Positions 43,129 to 52,150 of a stretch of 64,000 nt of DNA are shown one piece after another. The stretch covers positions 1 through 64,000 of the forward strand of contig NZ_JYJF01000026.1 in the NCBI RefSeq assembly GCF_000955975.1. Direction: 5' to 3'. Position numbers and translations under genes: made by a program. The notes under the pieces were generated by a model that was not told where the DNA came from, searched no databases, and worked only from the letters and a program-made list of their open reading frames with translations. Within the stretch, counting starts at the first letter, position 1, and each line of letters opens with the position of its first letter. This DNA comes from Saccharothrix sp. ST-888 (lineage in GTDB: Bacteria > Actinomycetota > Actinomycetes > Streptomycetales > Streptomycetaceae).

Positions 43129-43489
43129 CCTCGGTCCCCTCCTGTGGGGCCGCGATGCGCTGGCCGCGCGAGTCCGCGACCCTGAGCGCGTCCGACAGCG
43201 CCTCGGCCAGCCGGCAGGCCAGCCAGCGGTATTCGAGGGCCGGCAGCGCCCGCGCTCCGGGGGCCAAGTCCTTGCGGGCGTAGTCCAACAACTCCTGGCC
43301 CATGCTGAGCTGCACCGCCTCGATGCCGTCGGCGAGCGTGGAGAGGTAGCCCCTGCCGTCAGTGCTCAGGTAGCACGGGTTCCCGTCCGGGGTGGTCCAC
43401 GGCAGCAAGCGGGGGCCCGCCACGCCCGACGCCGCGTCGTACAACTCCCTGCGGCGCAGACGGTCTGCGTCGCTCCTCGGCATGCTCAC
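43121..43489 (-). CDS. hypothetical protein beside the XRE regulator
   Basis: 122 residues from GTG 43489 (GGGAG 6 bp upstream); ATG 43483 is an alternative. No family is recognised. It is a helical protein (LLDYARKDLAPGARALPALEYRWLACRLAEALSDALRV) of a type common next to helix-turn-helix regulators in Streptomyces mobile elements. It starts about 130 bp after the XRE regulator stop on the same strand. Confidence 0.55.
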   Translation of the reverse strand: MSMPRSDADRLRRRELYDAASGVAGPRLLPWTTPDGNPCYLSTDGRGYLSTLADGIEAVQLSMGQELLDYARKDLAPGARALPALEYRWLACRLAEALSDALRVADSRGQRIAAPQEGTEDA

Positions 43490-43617
43490 AGTGGGCTCCC
43501 GGCCTCGGTCGCTGGATGGGGACTCGGCGACCGTAACCGTCTGACTACTCGTCAATCCACGGATGCCGCAGCGCAGATCGCGACGCTCGGTCGGCAAACT
43601 GCCACGCTGCGTGGCAC

Positions 43618-44865
43618 CTATCCGACGACGCCCAGGTAGGCGGCCATCTCGCGCATGTCGCTGGTCAGGGTGCGCTTGCGCTTGCTCAGGATCTCCTGCA
43701 TGGTCTCGGCGGCGGAGTTCTGATGCCTCAGCCACTCCGGCGCGGCTTCGCGGGCGAGGGCCAGTTCGTCCATGGCTGCCGACAGGTCACCGGTCCGCGT
43801 GTGGGCGCGCGCCAGGTCGAGGGTGAAGCGGTTCCCGTCGTTCGTGCTGGGCCTGCCCAGACGCTTCCACGCCTTCGGTGACAGCTCCGCCTCTTCGCCC
43901 ACCTTGCGCACCACTGCGCGGGCGTCCCCGATGACCATGGGATCTTCGAGCGCCTTCAGGGCCACGGTCACCGGTCCGAAGACGGACCAGTGACGGGAGA
44001 CGTTGCGGTGCGCCGTGCCGACAGCTGTTGCCGCCACCCGCGCCGCCTTGCGGTACTCCTTGGCCTCGTCCGGACGGTTGTTCCGCGCCGCTGCGGCGGC
44101 AGCCTCCATCGCCAGACCGCCCCACACCGCATAGTGGTCGGGCTCGGCCCCGGTGATCTTCGGCTCGACCACGTCCATGCTCTGGGCGGCGATCCGTTCT
44201 GCCTCGTCCAGCCGGCCTTGCCGTACCAGCAGCCAGCACATGCCGCCGACGCCGGACCCCGCCGCGAGCATGTCCCCGGCCTGTCGGGCGTCCGCGATGG
44301 CGCCACTCAGGGCCGCGTACGCGATGTCATACTGCCGGACCTGGGTGAGGTAGGTCCCGGCCAAGCGCAACGTCTCGGCGCGGGCCAAGAGGGCCTGCCG
44401 GTGCTCTTCTCCGCTGCCGTAGTAGGCAACGGCCCGCGTGGCGTCTCGCAGCAGGCCCGGCAGTTGAGCGGCGACGCTCTTGTAGCTGTCGGAGAAGTAC
44501 AGCACCCTCGCGTCTCGAACCGTTCGAGCGTATGCACGAAGGTTCGGTTCGTCGCCCACAGCCTCGGCCTCCTGGTCGACAAGCCCAACGGCCGGAGTCA
44601 GCTCGGCGCGGAGCTGAATGAGGTTGAGCCGGTTCGGCTCCTCTGTCTGTCCTACAGGTTCCGGGGCGTCGGAAGCGATCAGCGCGGCGGTGGTCACGCC
44701 CAGAGCGCGAGCCAGGGCGTGAAGCGTCTCCATGCGGACTGTTCCGCCTTGCTCGACCTTCCGGACGGTTGCCGGCGACATGCCCGCCGCGTGGGCGAGT
44801 TCCTCCTGGCTCATCCCGGCCCGACGCCGGTACTTCCGCACGTTGTCAGCGAGTTCCGTAGTCAT
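43618..44865 (-). CDS. XRE-family helix-turn-helix regulator with TPR-like C-terminus
   Basis: 415 residues. The HTH_XRE domain occupies about 3-58 (LADNVRKYRRRAGMSQEELAHAAGMSPATVRKVEQG). A long helical region follows with TPR-like repeats (AYAALSGAIADARQAGDMLAAG, RQGRLDEAERIAAQSM, RNNRPDEAKEYRKAARVA). This layout is frequent in Streptomyces elements and may sense a peptide or metabolite. ATG 44865 is preceded by GGTGAG. It probably regulates the element or the adjacent small genes. Confidence 0.85.
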   Translation of the reverse strand: MTTELADNVRKYRRRAGMSQEELAHAAGMSPATVRKVEQGGTVRMETLHALARALGVTTAALIASDAPEPVGQTEEPNRLNLIQLRAELTPAVGLVDQEAEAVGDEPNLRAYARTVRDARVLYFSDSYKSVAAQLPGLLRDATRAVAYYGSGEEHRQALLARAETLRLAGTYLTQVRQYDIAYAALSGAIADARQAGDMLAAGSGVGGMCWLLVRQGRLDEAERIAAQSMDVVEPKITGAEPDHYAVWGGLAMEAAAAAARNNRPDEAKEYRKAARVAATAVGTAHRNVSRHWSVFGPVTVALKALEDPMVIGDARAVVRKVGEEAELSPKAWKRLGRPSTNDGNRFTLDLARAHTRTGDLSAAMDELALAREAAPEWLRHQNSAAETMQEILSKRKRTLTSDMREMAAYLGVVG

Positions 44866-45580
44866 CTGCTCACCTACCTTCAGCGCCACGGTACGCCGGG
44901 CAGGCGAACTGACCGGGGCCATCCGGCAGATACCCACCCCGAGCGGTGACCCACCACCGCGCGGCGTCGGGCACGCGGCCGGCCGAAACGGCGCGGGGCC
45001 GGGGCCTCCGGCAGGATCGGGGCCTGAGCGGGAGGGATCCCTCGTCGGTCGGGCAGCTTTGCCGCACCAGGGTTCCCCGGGGGCCGCCACAGTTCGCCAG
45101 GTGACGCTTGCGCTCGGCCTTGGCGGCCCCCGGGGGTTCCTGGTACGCCTCCGGGGGCCGGGCGACGAGGGAGCCGTCCCGCGACCCGCGACCACTCACC
45201 ACGACGAAGCCGCACCCGTGCCTCGGCCCCTGTCCCTCGGAGGGAGGGCCGGGGTCTGGGGCAGAGCCCCAGGATGGTTCGCTGCGCTGACTGCTGCGCG
45301 CCCGGACCGGCGGGGCCGCCGCTGAGCGGGGCGGAGACAGGAGCGGGCGGCGGCCCCACCGGGCCGGGCGCGCGCGGCCCGCGACAGCGGGCCGCCTTGA
45401 TCCAGTAAAGAAACTTGATCCAGTAAAGAAACTTGTAACAGCTCCGGCTCTGCACAGCTCTGCCGGTCACCACCGCGAACACGCCTGGAGCTGCTGCGCG
45501 CGCTTGGCATCTTCTCGGGATGGGGTGCTCTCCCACTCGTCCGGCGAGCGCACGGCGGAGGTTCTGGCGGCGGGGGCCCC
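44866..45580. other. gene-free control region of the element
   Basis: 715 bp between the start of the XRE gene and the end of the GntR gene, with no convincing frame. It holds a large imperfect hairpin, CCGGCGGGGCCGCCGC (45307-45322) against 45347-45362 with one mismatch, probably the terminator of the GntR gene, and the 18-bp tandem repeat at 45396-45431. The promoter of the XRE gene must lie in the left part. Confidence 0.5.
45396..45431. repeat. 18-bp perfect tandem repeat
   Basis: Two adjacent identical copies of CTTGATCCAGTAAAGAAA (45396-45413 and 45414-45431), followed by CTTG as the start of a third. This AT-rich island lies in otherwise very GC-rich DNA. It could be an iteron-like or regulator-binding site. 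Confidence 0.75.
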
Positions 45581-46219
45581 TCACTGAGGTGTGTGCGGTT
45601 CTTGGGCCTGACGTTCCCGAGCCTCCCGCCGGTGCAGCAGTTCCTCTGTGAGCTGGCGGGCCGTGTCCTGGGCCTTCTGGTAGATCTCCTCAAGGCGTCG
45701 GAGTTCGCCGGTCAGGGCAACCGCCTGCTGGGTCAGCTCGTCCTCGGTCAGCTCCCTGATCCGCTCGGTCGTCGTCTGCTCGGGGGCCGGCTTATCCTCA
45801 GCGGCCTCCACGGGGCTCTCGGGCTTCGGACGCGGCTGCCCCTGGACGAGGTAGGCGGGCTCCGGGCGCCCAGCGTGGATGAACTCCTGGCTGAATCCCA
45901 AGTTGTGCATGATCTCATCCATGACTTCGGTCATGAACGGCGTCTTCTTTACAACTTCCTTACCGGGATTGGCTTTTGCACCAGCACGCTGACGTACGTA
46001 ACTTCCCCGGCTCTGGACCGAGTAGATCAGCCCTTCGTTCTTGAGCACGCGCAGGGCGCTCTGGATGGTCGAGCTGGCCAGTCCGTACTTCTCTTGCAGC
46101 TCGCGCGCCGTCGGGAGCTTGTCCCCGGGGGCCAGCCGGCCTTCAAGGATCTCCTTGCGCAGGGCAGCGGCGGCCTGCATATACGGGGGCCGGGAGTCCT
46201 CTTCAAACGGCAGCGTCAT
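45581..46219 (-). CDS. GntR-family repressor (KorSA-like)
   Basis: 212 residues. The N-terminal GntR winged helix spans about 10-80 (PPYMQAAAALRKEILEGRLAPGDKLP... SSTIQSALRVLKNEGLIYSVQ). The C-terminal half is charged and ends in a coiled-coil-like helix. In pSAM2 the equivalent KorSA represses the replication/transfer operon. The gene is divergent from the SCO3933-like gene, and the shared promoter contains an array of direct repeats that it may bind. ATG 46219. Confidence 0.86.
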   Translation of the reverse strand: MTLPFEEDSRPPYMQAAAALRKEILEGRLAPGDKLPTARELQEKYGLASSTIQSALRVLKNEGLIYSVQSRGSYVRQRAGAKANPGKEVVKKTPFMTEVMDEIMHNLGFSQEFIHAGRPEPAYLVQGQPRPKPESPVEAAEDKPAPEQTTTERIRELTEDELTQQAVALTGELRRLEEIYQKAQDTARQLTEELLHRREARERQAQEPHTPQ

Positions 46220-46265
46220 GCCCCCGAGGGTAGCGGGCCCTAGCACAGATGACACACGAACCGGG

Positions 46266-46377
46266 GCTTGTTCCGGCTGTAGCGATACCAGCGCTTGTTC
46301 CATGTGTATCGCTTGTTGCGCTTGTTCTAGTTGTGCGACTAGGGTTCTGGCAGGTCGAACAAACGACCCCCGAACAA
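46266..46377. promoter_or_regulatory. operator array in the divergent promoter of the element
   Basis: The word GCTTGTT with C or G following occurs four times in direct orientation at 46266-46274, 46293-46301, 46311-46319 and 46320-46328. Inverted copies GAACAA are at 46357-46362 and 46372-46377. The array fills the 168-bp gap between the GntR gene and the rightward transfer operon. It is the expected place for the KorSA-type operator. Confidence 0.65.
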
Positions 46378-46387
46378 GGGAACTGCC

Positions 46388-46726
46388 ATGGCTATGACCA
46401 GGATTCGCGTTGGACTGCTGCCCTCTGCCGTCTGCATGACAGGCACCGACGCAACGCCGAAGATCAAGGACCCGCAGACCGGAGAGATCGCCACCGACCG
46501 CGAGACGGGCGAGCACCTGTTCACGGTCACGGTGATGCTCATGGAGGAGGGGCGCGCGGAGATCATGAAGCTCACCGTTGCCCAGTCCGGCCTTCCCGAG
46601 GGGCTGAAGCCGGGCGTCATGGTGCGCCCGGTGGACCTGTTCGCCACGCCGTGGGCGCGGATCTTCAACGGCCAGCTCTCGGAGGGCATCGCCTACCGGG
46701 CGGGCCGCTTGGAGGCAGTCAAGTGA
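46388..46726 (+). CDS. SCO3933-family regulatory protein
   Basis: 112 residues (MTRIRVGLLPSAV... DRETGEHLFTVTVMLMEEGRAEIMKLTV... LEAVK). This small family is found at the start of the transfer/replication operon in many AICEs and Streptomyces plasmids; its biochemical role is not established. ATG 46388 has AAGGGA upstream. The stop overlaps the GTG of the next small frame (GTGA). Confidence 0.8.
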   Translation: MAMTRIRVGLLPSAVCMTGTDATPKIKDPQTGEIATDRETGEHLFTVTVMLMEEGRAEIMKLTVAQSGLPEGLKPGVMVRPVDLFATPWARIFNGQLSEGIAYRAGRLEAVK

Positions 46727-46827
46727 TCTGCACTGTAGGGATGTTGACCTACCCGCTACCCATTTCGACCGGCACCGACAGCCGGTTCGCCCTCGGATTC
46801 ATCTACGACGTGGAAGGTGTGAAGTGA
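46723..46827 (+). CDS. 34-residue coupled small ORF in the transfer operon
   Basis: 35 codons from GTG 46723 (ICTVGMLTYPLPISTGTDS... FIYDVEGVK). It joins its neighbours by a 4-bp GTGA overlap on both sides: the SCO3933-family stop upstream and the TraB GTG downstream. This makes translation very likely. No family is recognised. Confidence 0.6.
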   Translation: MICTVGMLTYPLPISTGTDSRFALGFIYDVEGVK

Positions 46828-48233
46828 AGGACGTGAACGAGATCGCCCCGGTCCTGATCGGGGCGATCCTCGCCCTGGCGGCCCTGTGGGCCGTGGTCAG
46901 CCTGGTCCGGTACCTGCGGGTGGACTGTGAGACCTGGGCGAGCATCCGGCAGGGGATGCGCATCCGGTTCGGGTGGGAGCGGCTGGCCAAGATGGCGGGC
47001 CTGTCGGTGACCGACAAGACCCCGACGTTCCTGGCCGAGCTGGTCAGCCGTGAGGGCGAGGTGCCCAAGCCCCGGGTCCTGGTGCCCCGGATCAAGGTGA
47101 AGCCGGACCGGTTCGGGGTGGCGGTGCGGGCCAAGTGCCTGCCGAAGGTGGGGCTGGAGGAGTTCCAGCGCTCGGCGCGCTTCCTGGCCGACGCCTGGCG
47201 CTGCACGCGGGTGTCCGTGCTGCCGGACGGTCCCGGGCGGGTGGTGATCCGGGCCGTGCGCCTGGACCCGCTCATCACGCCGACCGAGCACCTGCCCACG
47301 GGAACGGTGCCGGGGAGCCTGGACACGTGGGGGCTCGGGCTGGACGAGTACGCCGACGACGTCAGCCTGCCGCTGGCGAACGTTCCCGGCGTGACGGTGG
47401 CCGGCCTGCCCGGCTTCGGCAAGACGTCACTGATCAACAAGCTCATCTGCGACCTGGCCCCCTCCGACGCGGTCCAGTTCGCCGTGGCGGACGGCAAGGT
47501 CTCCACCGCCCACGAAGGGGACTACGCCGATCTGACGCCCCGCCTGTTCGCCTTCGCGGGCGACGACCTGGCGGAAGCCAACGCGCTGTTCAAGCGCATG
47601 GTGAAGCTGCGGCGGGGCCGGTCCTCGTCCATCCGCACCGTCCTGGGCGTGAAGAACATGTGGCACGTCGGGCCGTCCCGCATCTGGCCGCTGACGATCC
47701 TGATCATCGACGAAGCGCACACCTACTTCCGCGAGTACAGGGGCAACGACGCCGAGACGAAAAAGCTGGCGGCCCTGTCGGCTGAGAACGCCCGACTGGT
47801 CGAGGACCTGGTGAAGAAGGGCCGCAGCATCGGGATCATGGTCATCCTGGCCACCCAGAAAGCGACCGGCGACGCGATCCCGACGTTCATCCGGGACGTG
47901 TGCCCGCTGGGGCTGTCCTTCGCGCAGAAGACGGCGGAAGCCGCCGTGGCCGCGCTCGGGGACGACATTCGCAACTGGCCGGACGCGAACCCGGTCAACC
48001 TCCAGGACCCGGCCTACGTCGGGGTGGCCTCCATGGGAGTGCAGGGCCGTCCGGGCTTCACCCGCGTGCGCACCCCGTACGTGTCTGACGCCGACGCGGC
48101 CAGGATCGCCGACGACACCGCCCACCTGACCGAAGACCCGGCCACGTACCTCGACGTCTACCCGGGCCCCATCGACTGGAAGCCCGCCTTCATGGACGAC
48201 GACGCCGACACCCTGATCACAGAAGCGGCCTGA
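46824..48233 (+). CDS. traB: TraB/FtsK-SpoIIIE-type DNA translocase
   Basis: 469 residues. A membrane helix near the N-terminus (VLIGAILALAALWAVVSLV) anchors a cytoplasmic ATPase with Walker A GLPGFGKTS and Walker B LTILIIDEAHTYF. TraB proteins form hexamers and move double-stranded plasmid DNA between mycelial cells, the hallmark of Streptomyces conjugation. The C-terminus (to TLITEAA) may hold the DNA-recognition region. The GTG start overlaps the 34-residue ORF. Confidence 0.9.
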   Translation: MKDVNEIAPVLIGAILALAALWAVVSLVRYLRVDCETWASIRQGMRIRFGWERLAKMAGLSVTDKTPTFLAELVSREGEVPKPRVLVPRIKVKPDRFGVAVRAKCLPKVGLEEFQRSARFLADAWRCTRVSVLPDGPGRVVIRAVRLDPLITPTEHLPTGTVPGSLDTWGLGLDEYADDVSLPLANVPGVTVAGLPGFGKTSLINKLICDLAPSDAVQFAVADGKVSTAHEGDYADLTPRLFAFAGDDLAEANALFKRMVKLRRGRSSSIRTVLGVKNMWHVGPSRIWPLTILIIDEAHTYFREYRGNDAETKKLAALSAENARLVEDLVKKGRSIGIMVILATQKATGDAIPTFIRDVCPLGLSFAQKTAEAAVAALGDDIRNWPDANPVNLQDPAYVGVASMGVQGRPGFTRVRTPYVSDADAARIADDTAHLTEDPATYLDVYPGPIDWKPAFMDDDADTLITEAA

Positions 48234-48274
48234 CGACCCATGTAACTCGCTATCAAGAAAGGAGAGTTGGCCTG

Positions 48275-49033
48275 ATGGCCGAGGATCGCCTCACACAGCG
48301 CACCGTGACCGTGGTCATGGCGGTCATCGCCCTGCTGGCGTTCGTCTTCTCCTTCGGCAACGTCTGGGCGCTGGCCCTGCGCCTGGGGGTTCCCCGCCCG
48401 GTCGCGCCGCTGATCGCCCCCATGGTTGACCTGTCCGTAATCGGGCTCCTCGTCGGTCTGCGCTCGCTGTCCCTGCGCGGCGTCCCGCAGGAGGAGCTGA
48501 CGGCCGCAACCCGTCTGATGCACCTGTGCGGCCTGCTGACCCTGGCCCTGAACGTCGCCGAACCCCTGGTAGTCGGACACTACGGCCGCGCCGCCGTCGA
48601 TGCGGTCGCGCCGCTACTGCTGCTCGGCTGGGGCCAGGTCGGCCCGCAATTCCTCCGCCACTTCCACGCCCTGAGCGCCCCGAACCCGGCGCAGGCCCCC
48701 GTCCCGGTTCCGGCTGCGGAACACCTGCCGGACCCTCTCGCATCGCTCGACCCCGCACCGGACCCCGTCCTCGTACCGCCTTCCGGGCCGGCGCCTGCCC
48801 CGGCTGTGATCCTCGCCGCTGAGCCTGAGCCTGAGCCTGCTCCCGTGCCGGCCAAGACGACCGCGTCCGCCGCGCTCCCGGCCGTCCCTGAGGCCCTGCT
48901 GACGGCTGCCCGGCGCATCGCCGAGACGCATCACGCCGAGCAGGGCCAGCACATCACGCCCGGTCAGCTGAAGGCCCGCCTGGGCGTCACGCTGCCGTTG
49001 GCCACCGCCGCACACGCTCAGCTCTCCGCCTGA
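48275..49033 (+). CDS. DUF2637 membrane protein (Spd-like, plasmid spread)
   Basis: 252 residues. Four hydrophobic segments in the first about 130 residues (VMAVIALLAFVFSFGNVWAL, LIAPMVDLSVIGLLVGL, LCGLLTLALNVAEPL, APLLLLGWGQV) are the DUF2637 module. A Pro/Ala/Glu-rich linker and a C-terminal winged-helix-like piece (PEALLTAARRIAETHH... LKARLGVTLP) follow. Such proteins are found with TraB and are thought to aid intramycelial spread. Strong GAAAGGAGAG before ATG 48275. Confidence 0.83.
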   Translation: MAEDRLTQRTVTVVMAVIALLAFVFSFGNVWALALRLGVPRPVAPLIAPMVDLSVIGLLVGLRSLSLRGVPQEELTAATRLMHLCGLLTLALNVAEPLVVGHYGRAAVDAVAPLLLLGWGQVGPQFLRHFHALSAPNPAQAPVPVPAAEHLPDPLASLDPAPDPVLVPPSGPAPAPAVILAAEPEPEPAPVPAKTTASAALPAVPEALLTAARRIAETHHAEQGQHITPGQLKARLGVTLPLATAAHAQLSA

Positions 49034-49172
49034 GCCCGCTGCCCCTTCCCCACCTGACCGACCCCGCCCGACCGGGCTCGGCTTCCCAGGCCCCGAGCAG
49101 CACCAACACGCCTTCCTGCCTGGCTGGTTGCTGCTCGGGGCCACCCCACCCACAGAAGGGACACGCCCCGAC

Positions 49173-50618
49173 ATGGTCGCCCTGGACCTGCGCCACGTGG
49201 CAAGCCCCGCCGTGCGGGACCTGGTCGAACTGGTCAACCTCGACAACTTCGACCGCCTCCGCGAACAGATCGAACGGCTCGGCGGCTGCACCGAACCCGT
49301 ACGCCTCATCGGCCACACCGCCACCGTGGACACCGCCACCGGCGAAGTCCTGCGCTCCTACAGCACCGCCGACGAACCCACCGGACGCCTGCTGACCGCC
49401 TGCGGCAACCGCCGTGCCTCGCGCTGCCCCTCCTGCTCCCGCGTCTACGCTGCCGACACCTTCCATCTGATCCGCGCGGGCCTGTCCGGCGGCAAGACCG
49501 TCCCCGAGAGCGTGCGCACGCACCCCCGCGTCTTCGCCACCCTGACCGCCCCGTCCTTCGGCCCGGTCCACAACCGCGCCAAGGACGGCAACCAGGCGTG
49601 CCGCTGCGGCAAGCACCACGCCAAGGACGACAAGACCCTCGGCACGCCCCTCAACCCGAAGACGTACGACTACTGCGGCGCGGTGCTGTTCAACGCGCAC
49701 GCCTCGGACCTGTGGCGACGCTTCACGATCTACCTGCGCCGCGAGATCGCCGCTGCCCTCGACATGACGCAAAAGGCCCTGCGCGAAGAACTGCGGGTGT
49801 CCTTCGCCAAGGTCGCCGAGTACCAGAAGCGCGGCCTGGTCCACTACCACGCCGTGATCCGCTTCGACGGCTCGGAAGGCAGCAGCGAGCCCCCGCCCGG
49901 GTACGCGACCGCCGAAGTCCTCAGCCACGCGATCAAGGCCGCTGCCGAGCGCGTCACTCTGACCGTCACCTCCGACGCCGTGGGGGAGCGCGAACTCGCC
50001 TGGGGCACACAGATCGACGTCCGCGAGATCGCCGCCTTCGGCACCGACGCCGAACTCACCGATCAGGCCGTCGCCGCGTACGTGGCCAAGTACGCCACCA
50101 AGTCCGCCGATGCCTCCGGCACCCTGGACCGCGCGCTGTTCTGCCGCCCCTGCCAGGGGCGCGGCATGGCCCTGTCCGCACAGACCGGCGTGCCGGTGGA
50201 GTGCCGGACCTGCTCGGGTACCGGTCAGTCCCGACCGCTGCCCCGCCTGGCCGTGGAACGGCACGTGCGGCAGATGATCCGCACCTGCTGGGACCTGGGC
50301 CGGCACCCGGAGTTCGCCAGCCTCAAGCTCTGGAAGTGGGCGCACATGCTCGGCTTCCGGGGCCACTTCTCCACCAAGTCCCGCTGCTACTCCGTCACCC
50401 TCGGCGCTCTGCGCGACGCCCGCCGCACCTGGCGCACCGAACAGGCACGCGCACACACCGACCTGCCCGACTTCGACCCGAGCACGACCCTCGTGGTCGG
50501 CCACTGGACCTACCACGGCTCGGGCTACAGCCCCGGCGAAGAACTCCTCGCCGCCGCTGTCCGGCACGACCGTGCCCATCAACGGCAGCTCCGGCACGAA
50601 GGTGATGACCGCCCATGA
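49173..50618 (+). CDS. repSA: rolling-circle replication initiator (RepSA-like)
   Basis: 481 residues. It has a zinc-type cysteine cluster (CGNRRASRCPSC), the HUH-like motif LVHYHAVIRF, a second CxxC pair set (FCRPCQGRG, CRTCSGTG) and YVAKYATKS, whose tyrosines are candidates for nicking. It matches the initiators of pSAM2-type AICEs, which replicate by rolling circle after excision. ATG 49173 was chosen; GTG or TTG starts further upstream lack a ribosome site. The stop overlaps the xis ATG (ATGA). Confidence 0.87.
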   Translation: MVALDLRHVASPAVRDLVELVNLDNFDRLREQIERLGGCTEPVRLIGHTATVDTATGEVLRSYSTADEPTGRLLTACGNRRASRCPSCSRVYAADTFHLIRAGLSGGKTVPESVRTHPRVFATLTAPSFGPVHNRAKDGNQACRCGKHHAKDDKTLGTPLNPKTYDYCGAVLFNAHASDLWRRFTIYLRREIAAALDMTQKALREELRVSFAKVAEYQKRGLVHYHAVIRFDGSEGSSEPPPGYATAEVLSHAIKAAAERVTLTVTSDAVGERELAWGTQIDVREIAAFGTDAELTDQAVAAYVAKYATKSADASGTLDRALFCRPCQGRGMALSAQTGVPVECRTCSGTGQSRPLPRLAVERHVRQMIRTCWDLGRHPEFASLKLWKWAHMLGFRGHFSTKSRCYSVTLGALRDARRTWRTEQARAHTDLPDFDPSTTLVVGHWTYHGSGYSPGEELLAAAVRHDRAHQRQLRHEGDDRP

Positions 50619-50842
50619 CCGCTCCCCCGAACCTCGCCGCAGACCGTCACGGGTTGGCCGCCTCGCAGGAGCTGCTGACGGTCCCTCAGGTCATGGCCCG
50701 TCTCAAACTCGGCCGTTCCGCCGTCTACGACCTGCTCCGCACCCGGCAACTCGGCTCGATCACCCTCGGCCGCTCCCGCCGCATCCCGGCTCTCGCCCTC
50801 ACCGATTTCATCCGCACCCGACTCGAACAGGAAGCCGCCTGA
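50615..50842 (+). CDS. xis: excisionase (helix-turn-helix)
   Basis: 75 residues with a MerR-like winged helix (LLTVPQVMARLKLGRSAVYDLLRTRQLGSITLGRSRRIP). It sits directly before int and overlaps both rep (ATGA) and int (TGATG). It probably directs the integrase towards excision. Confidence 0.88.
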   Translation: MTAPPNLAADRHGLAASQELLTVPQVMARLKLGRSAVYDLLRTRQLGSITLGRSRRIPALALTDFIRTRLEQEAA

Positions 50843-52149
50843 TGACCACACCCCGCGACACCCCCGCCTCCCGCCGCAGCCGCGCCAACGGGGACGGCAC
50901 CGTCTACCAGCGCAAGGACGGCCGCTGGGAAGCCGCCGGATACGTGCTGGCCGTCGGCGACACCCGCAAGCGCGTCCGCGTCTACGGGAGCACCCGCAAG
51001 GACGCCTTGGCCAAGCTCACCGAGAAGATCGCCACCAGCAACCGCGGAGTCCCCGCCCCCTCCGCGCAAGGCAGCGTCGCCGCGTTCCTCACCTACTGGC
51101 TGGAGACCGTCGCCGTCCACCGCCTCCGCGAGAACACCCACACCCGCTACACCGCCTGCGTCCGCCTCTACCTCATCCCCGGCCTCGGCAAGAAGAAGCT
51201 CTCCAAGCTCACCGCCAAGGACGTCCGCACCTGGCTCGACCAACTCCGCACCACCTGCCAGTGCTGCGCACGCGGCCTCGACACCGCCCGCGACCAGCCC
51301 CGGTGCTGCGCCATCGGAACGTGCTGCTCCAAGCGGCTGTCCCCGCTGACGCTGGCCTACGTCCACTCCGTCCTCAAGTCCGCCCTGGAGCACGCCGTCC
51401 GGGAGGAGGAGATCCCCCGCAACGTCGCCCGCAACGTCCGCATGGGCACCCCGAGGCCCCGCCGCTTCGAACCCCTCACCGCCCAGGAAGCCCGCGCGTT
51501 CCTCGCTGCCACCCACGGCCACCGCCTCCACGCACTGTTCGAACTCGCTCTGCGCACCGGGCTCCGCAAGGGCGAACTCCTCGGCCTGCGCTGGGAAGAC
51601 CTCGACCTGGCCGGCGGCACCGCCAGCATCCGCCGCACCCTCCAGCGCACCAACTCCAGCGGCCTGACCGCCCTGCCCACCAAGACCCAGAGTTCCGAGC
51701 GGCGCATCGCCCTGCCCACGCCGTGCCTGCGCTCACTCGAACAGCACCGCACCCGGCAACGTCAGGAACGCGAAGCAGCGGGCGCGGGCTGGAAAGCCAG
51801 CGGCTACGTCTTCACCCGGCCTAACGGTGCCCCGATCGAGGGAGCGACCCTCAGCCGGCACTTCAACGCCCTGCTCCGCCGGGCCACGCTCCGACGCATC
51901 CGGTTCCATGATCTCCGCCACTCAGCGGCCACTCTGCTCCTGGAACAGGGCGTCGAACTCGTCGTGATCAAGGAACTCCTCGGCCACGCCCACATCGGCG
52001 TCACCGCCACCGTCTACGCCCACGTCCGACTCCGCCTCCAGCGCGACGCCATAGACCTCCTCGGCAACTCCCTCCGCGACCCCGCCCAGCCCGCCATCCG
52101 GCCCGACGACGGCGACGAACCGCCACTTTGTGCAGCACCCGTCCGCTGA
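50842..52149 (+). CDS. int: tyrosine-type site-specific integrase
   Basis: 435 residues. An N-terminal arm-binding domain (about 15-60) is followed by a core-binding SAM-like domain that carries an unusual cysteine-rich insert (CQCCARG... CCAIGTCC). The catalytic domain shows R in TGLRKGELLGLRW, H-x-x-R in HDLRHSAATLLL, H in LLGHAHIG and the tyrosine in TVYAHV. It is immediately followed by the repeat taken as the right end of the element. Confidence 0.93.
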   Translation: MTTPRDTPASRRSRANGDGTVYQRKDGRWEAAGYVLAVGDTRKRVRVYGSTRKDALAKLTEKIATSNRGVPAPSAQGSVAAFLTYWLETVAVHRLRENTHTRYTACVRLYLIPGLGKKKLSKLTAKDVRTWLDQLRTTCQCCARGLDTARDQPRCCAIGTCCSKRLSPLTLAYVHSVLKSALEHAVREEEIPRNVARNVRMGTPRPRRFEPLTAQEARAFLAATHGHRLHALFELALRTGLRKGELLGLRWEDLDLAGGTASIRRTLQRTNSSGLTALPTKTQSSERRIALPTPCLRSLEQHRTRQRQEREAAGAGWKASGYVFTRPNGAPIEGATLSRHFNALLRRATLRRIRFHDLRHSAATLLLEQGVELVVIKELLGHAHIGVTATVYAHVRLRLQRDAIDLLGNSLRDPAQPAIRPDDGDEPPLCAAPVR

Positions 52150-52150
52150 C

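Noticed and set aside
44870..45695. Overlapping Pro/Arg-rich frames on both strands between the XRE and GntR genes
   Set aside because: They have no ribosome sites and no conserved pattern, and their composition follows GC-rich non-coding DNA; treated as control region.
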